From: an uncultured Bacilli bacterium
GTDB taxonomy: Bacteria > Bacillota_I > Bacilli_A > RF39 > UBA660
DNA length: 14,363 nucleotides
Direction: 5' to 3'
NCBI GenBank assembly: GCA_947631285.1
Contig: CANRKS010000018.1
Coordinates: forward strand, 1-14,363
Shown: piece by piece, positions 14,296-14,363 of the stretch
How positions within the stretch are numbered: position 1 is the stretch's first letter
How the letters are laid out: each line of letters begins with the position of its first letter
Position numbers and translations under genes: made by a program
Notes under the pieces: generated by a model
What the model saw: only the letters and a program-made list of their open reading frames with translations
What the model was told of the DNA's origin: nothing
The model's database searches: none

Positions 14296-14363
14296 CGATG
14301 TAGGACTCGAACCTACGACCTAACGGTTAACAGCCGTGCGCTCTACCGACTGAGCTAATCGGG
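14289..14363 (-). tRNA. tRNA-Asn, anticodon GUU (5' base beyond the window)
   Basis: The minus strand folds as a tRNA with D-arm GCTCAGTCGGTAGAGC, anticodon loop CTGTTAA (GTT), T-arm GTAGG / CCTAC and the 3' acceptor strand ATCGGGC followed by G and CCA. The matching 5' strand starts at its second base, so one nucleotide is cut off by the window edge. Confidence 0.94.

Noticed and set aside
1..14363. CRISPR array or insertion sequence
   Set aside because: No regularly spaced direct repeats, transposase frame or terminal inverted repeats with target duplications were seen.

Overview
The window is strongly AT-rich with densely packed genes, Shine-Dalgarno sites (AGGAGG type), sigma-A-like promoters and tRNA genes with encoded CCA. 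This points to a low-GC Firmicute, probably an uncultured gut Bacilli/Erysipelotrichia-like lineage. The organism makes peptidoglycan: MurE is present, and its DNPR motif predicts meso-diaminopimelate as substrate. It is therefore not a wall-less mycoplasma. The taxonomic placement is inference from composition and gene content.

Layout. 1-2520: a family 31 alpha-glucosidase (minus). 2668-3756: tryptophanyl-tRNA synthetase (minus), divergent from murE (3925-5277, plus). 5331-6750: a minus-strand pair of a stand-alone E2/CAT-fold acyltransferase-like protein and a PlsC-type acyltransferase. 6817-6890: tRNA-Gly(UCC). 6932-9250: a candidate accessory segment with two divergent genes. One is a solo PD-(D/E)XK-like nuclease (minus). 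The other is a LigD-type protein with only the 3'-phosphoesterase and polymerase domains (plus). 9257-10622: an ECF sigma factor with its membrane zinc-finger anti-sigma factor (minus). 10731-10807: tRNA-His. 10880-11800: a single-domain ClpA/B-like AAA+ ATPase (minus), divergent with overlapping promoters from a cysteine-rich protein (11885-12436, plus). 12449-14151: a CmpB-like membrane protein and a processive diacylglycerol glucosyltransferase-like enzyme (minus operon). 14289-14363: tRNA-Asn, whose first base lies just outside the window.

Functional threads. Envelope functions recur: MurE for the wall, PlsC for phospholipid, the GT28 enzyme for glycolipid, and possibly the sigma/anti-sigma pair as an envelope sensor. 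The most unusual part is around the tRNA-Gly gene. The last codons of the nuclease gene are an inverted, slightly deleted copy of the anticodon-arm/variable-loop region of the adjacent tRNA-Gly. A third 13-bp copy overlaps the start codon of the acyltransferase on the other side. Next to this sits the ligase-less PE-POL fusion paired with the nuclease, which is the best candidate in the window for an undescribed DNA repair or defence module. I see no integrase, Ku gene or ligase here, so the mobile-island interpretation is tentative.
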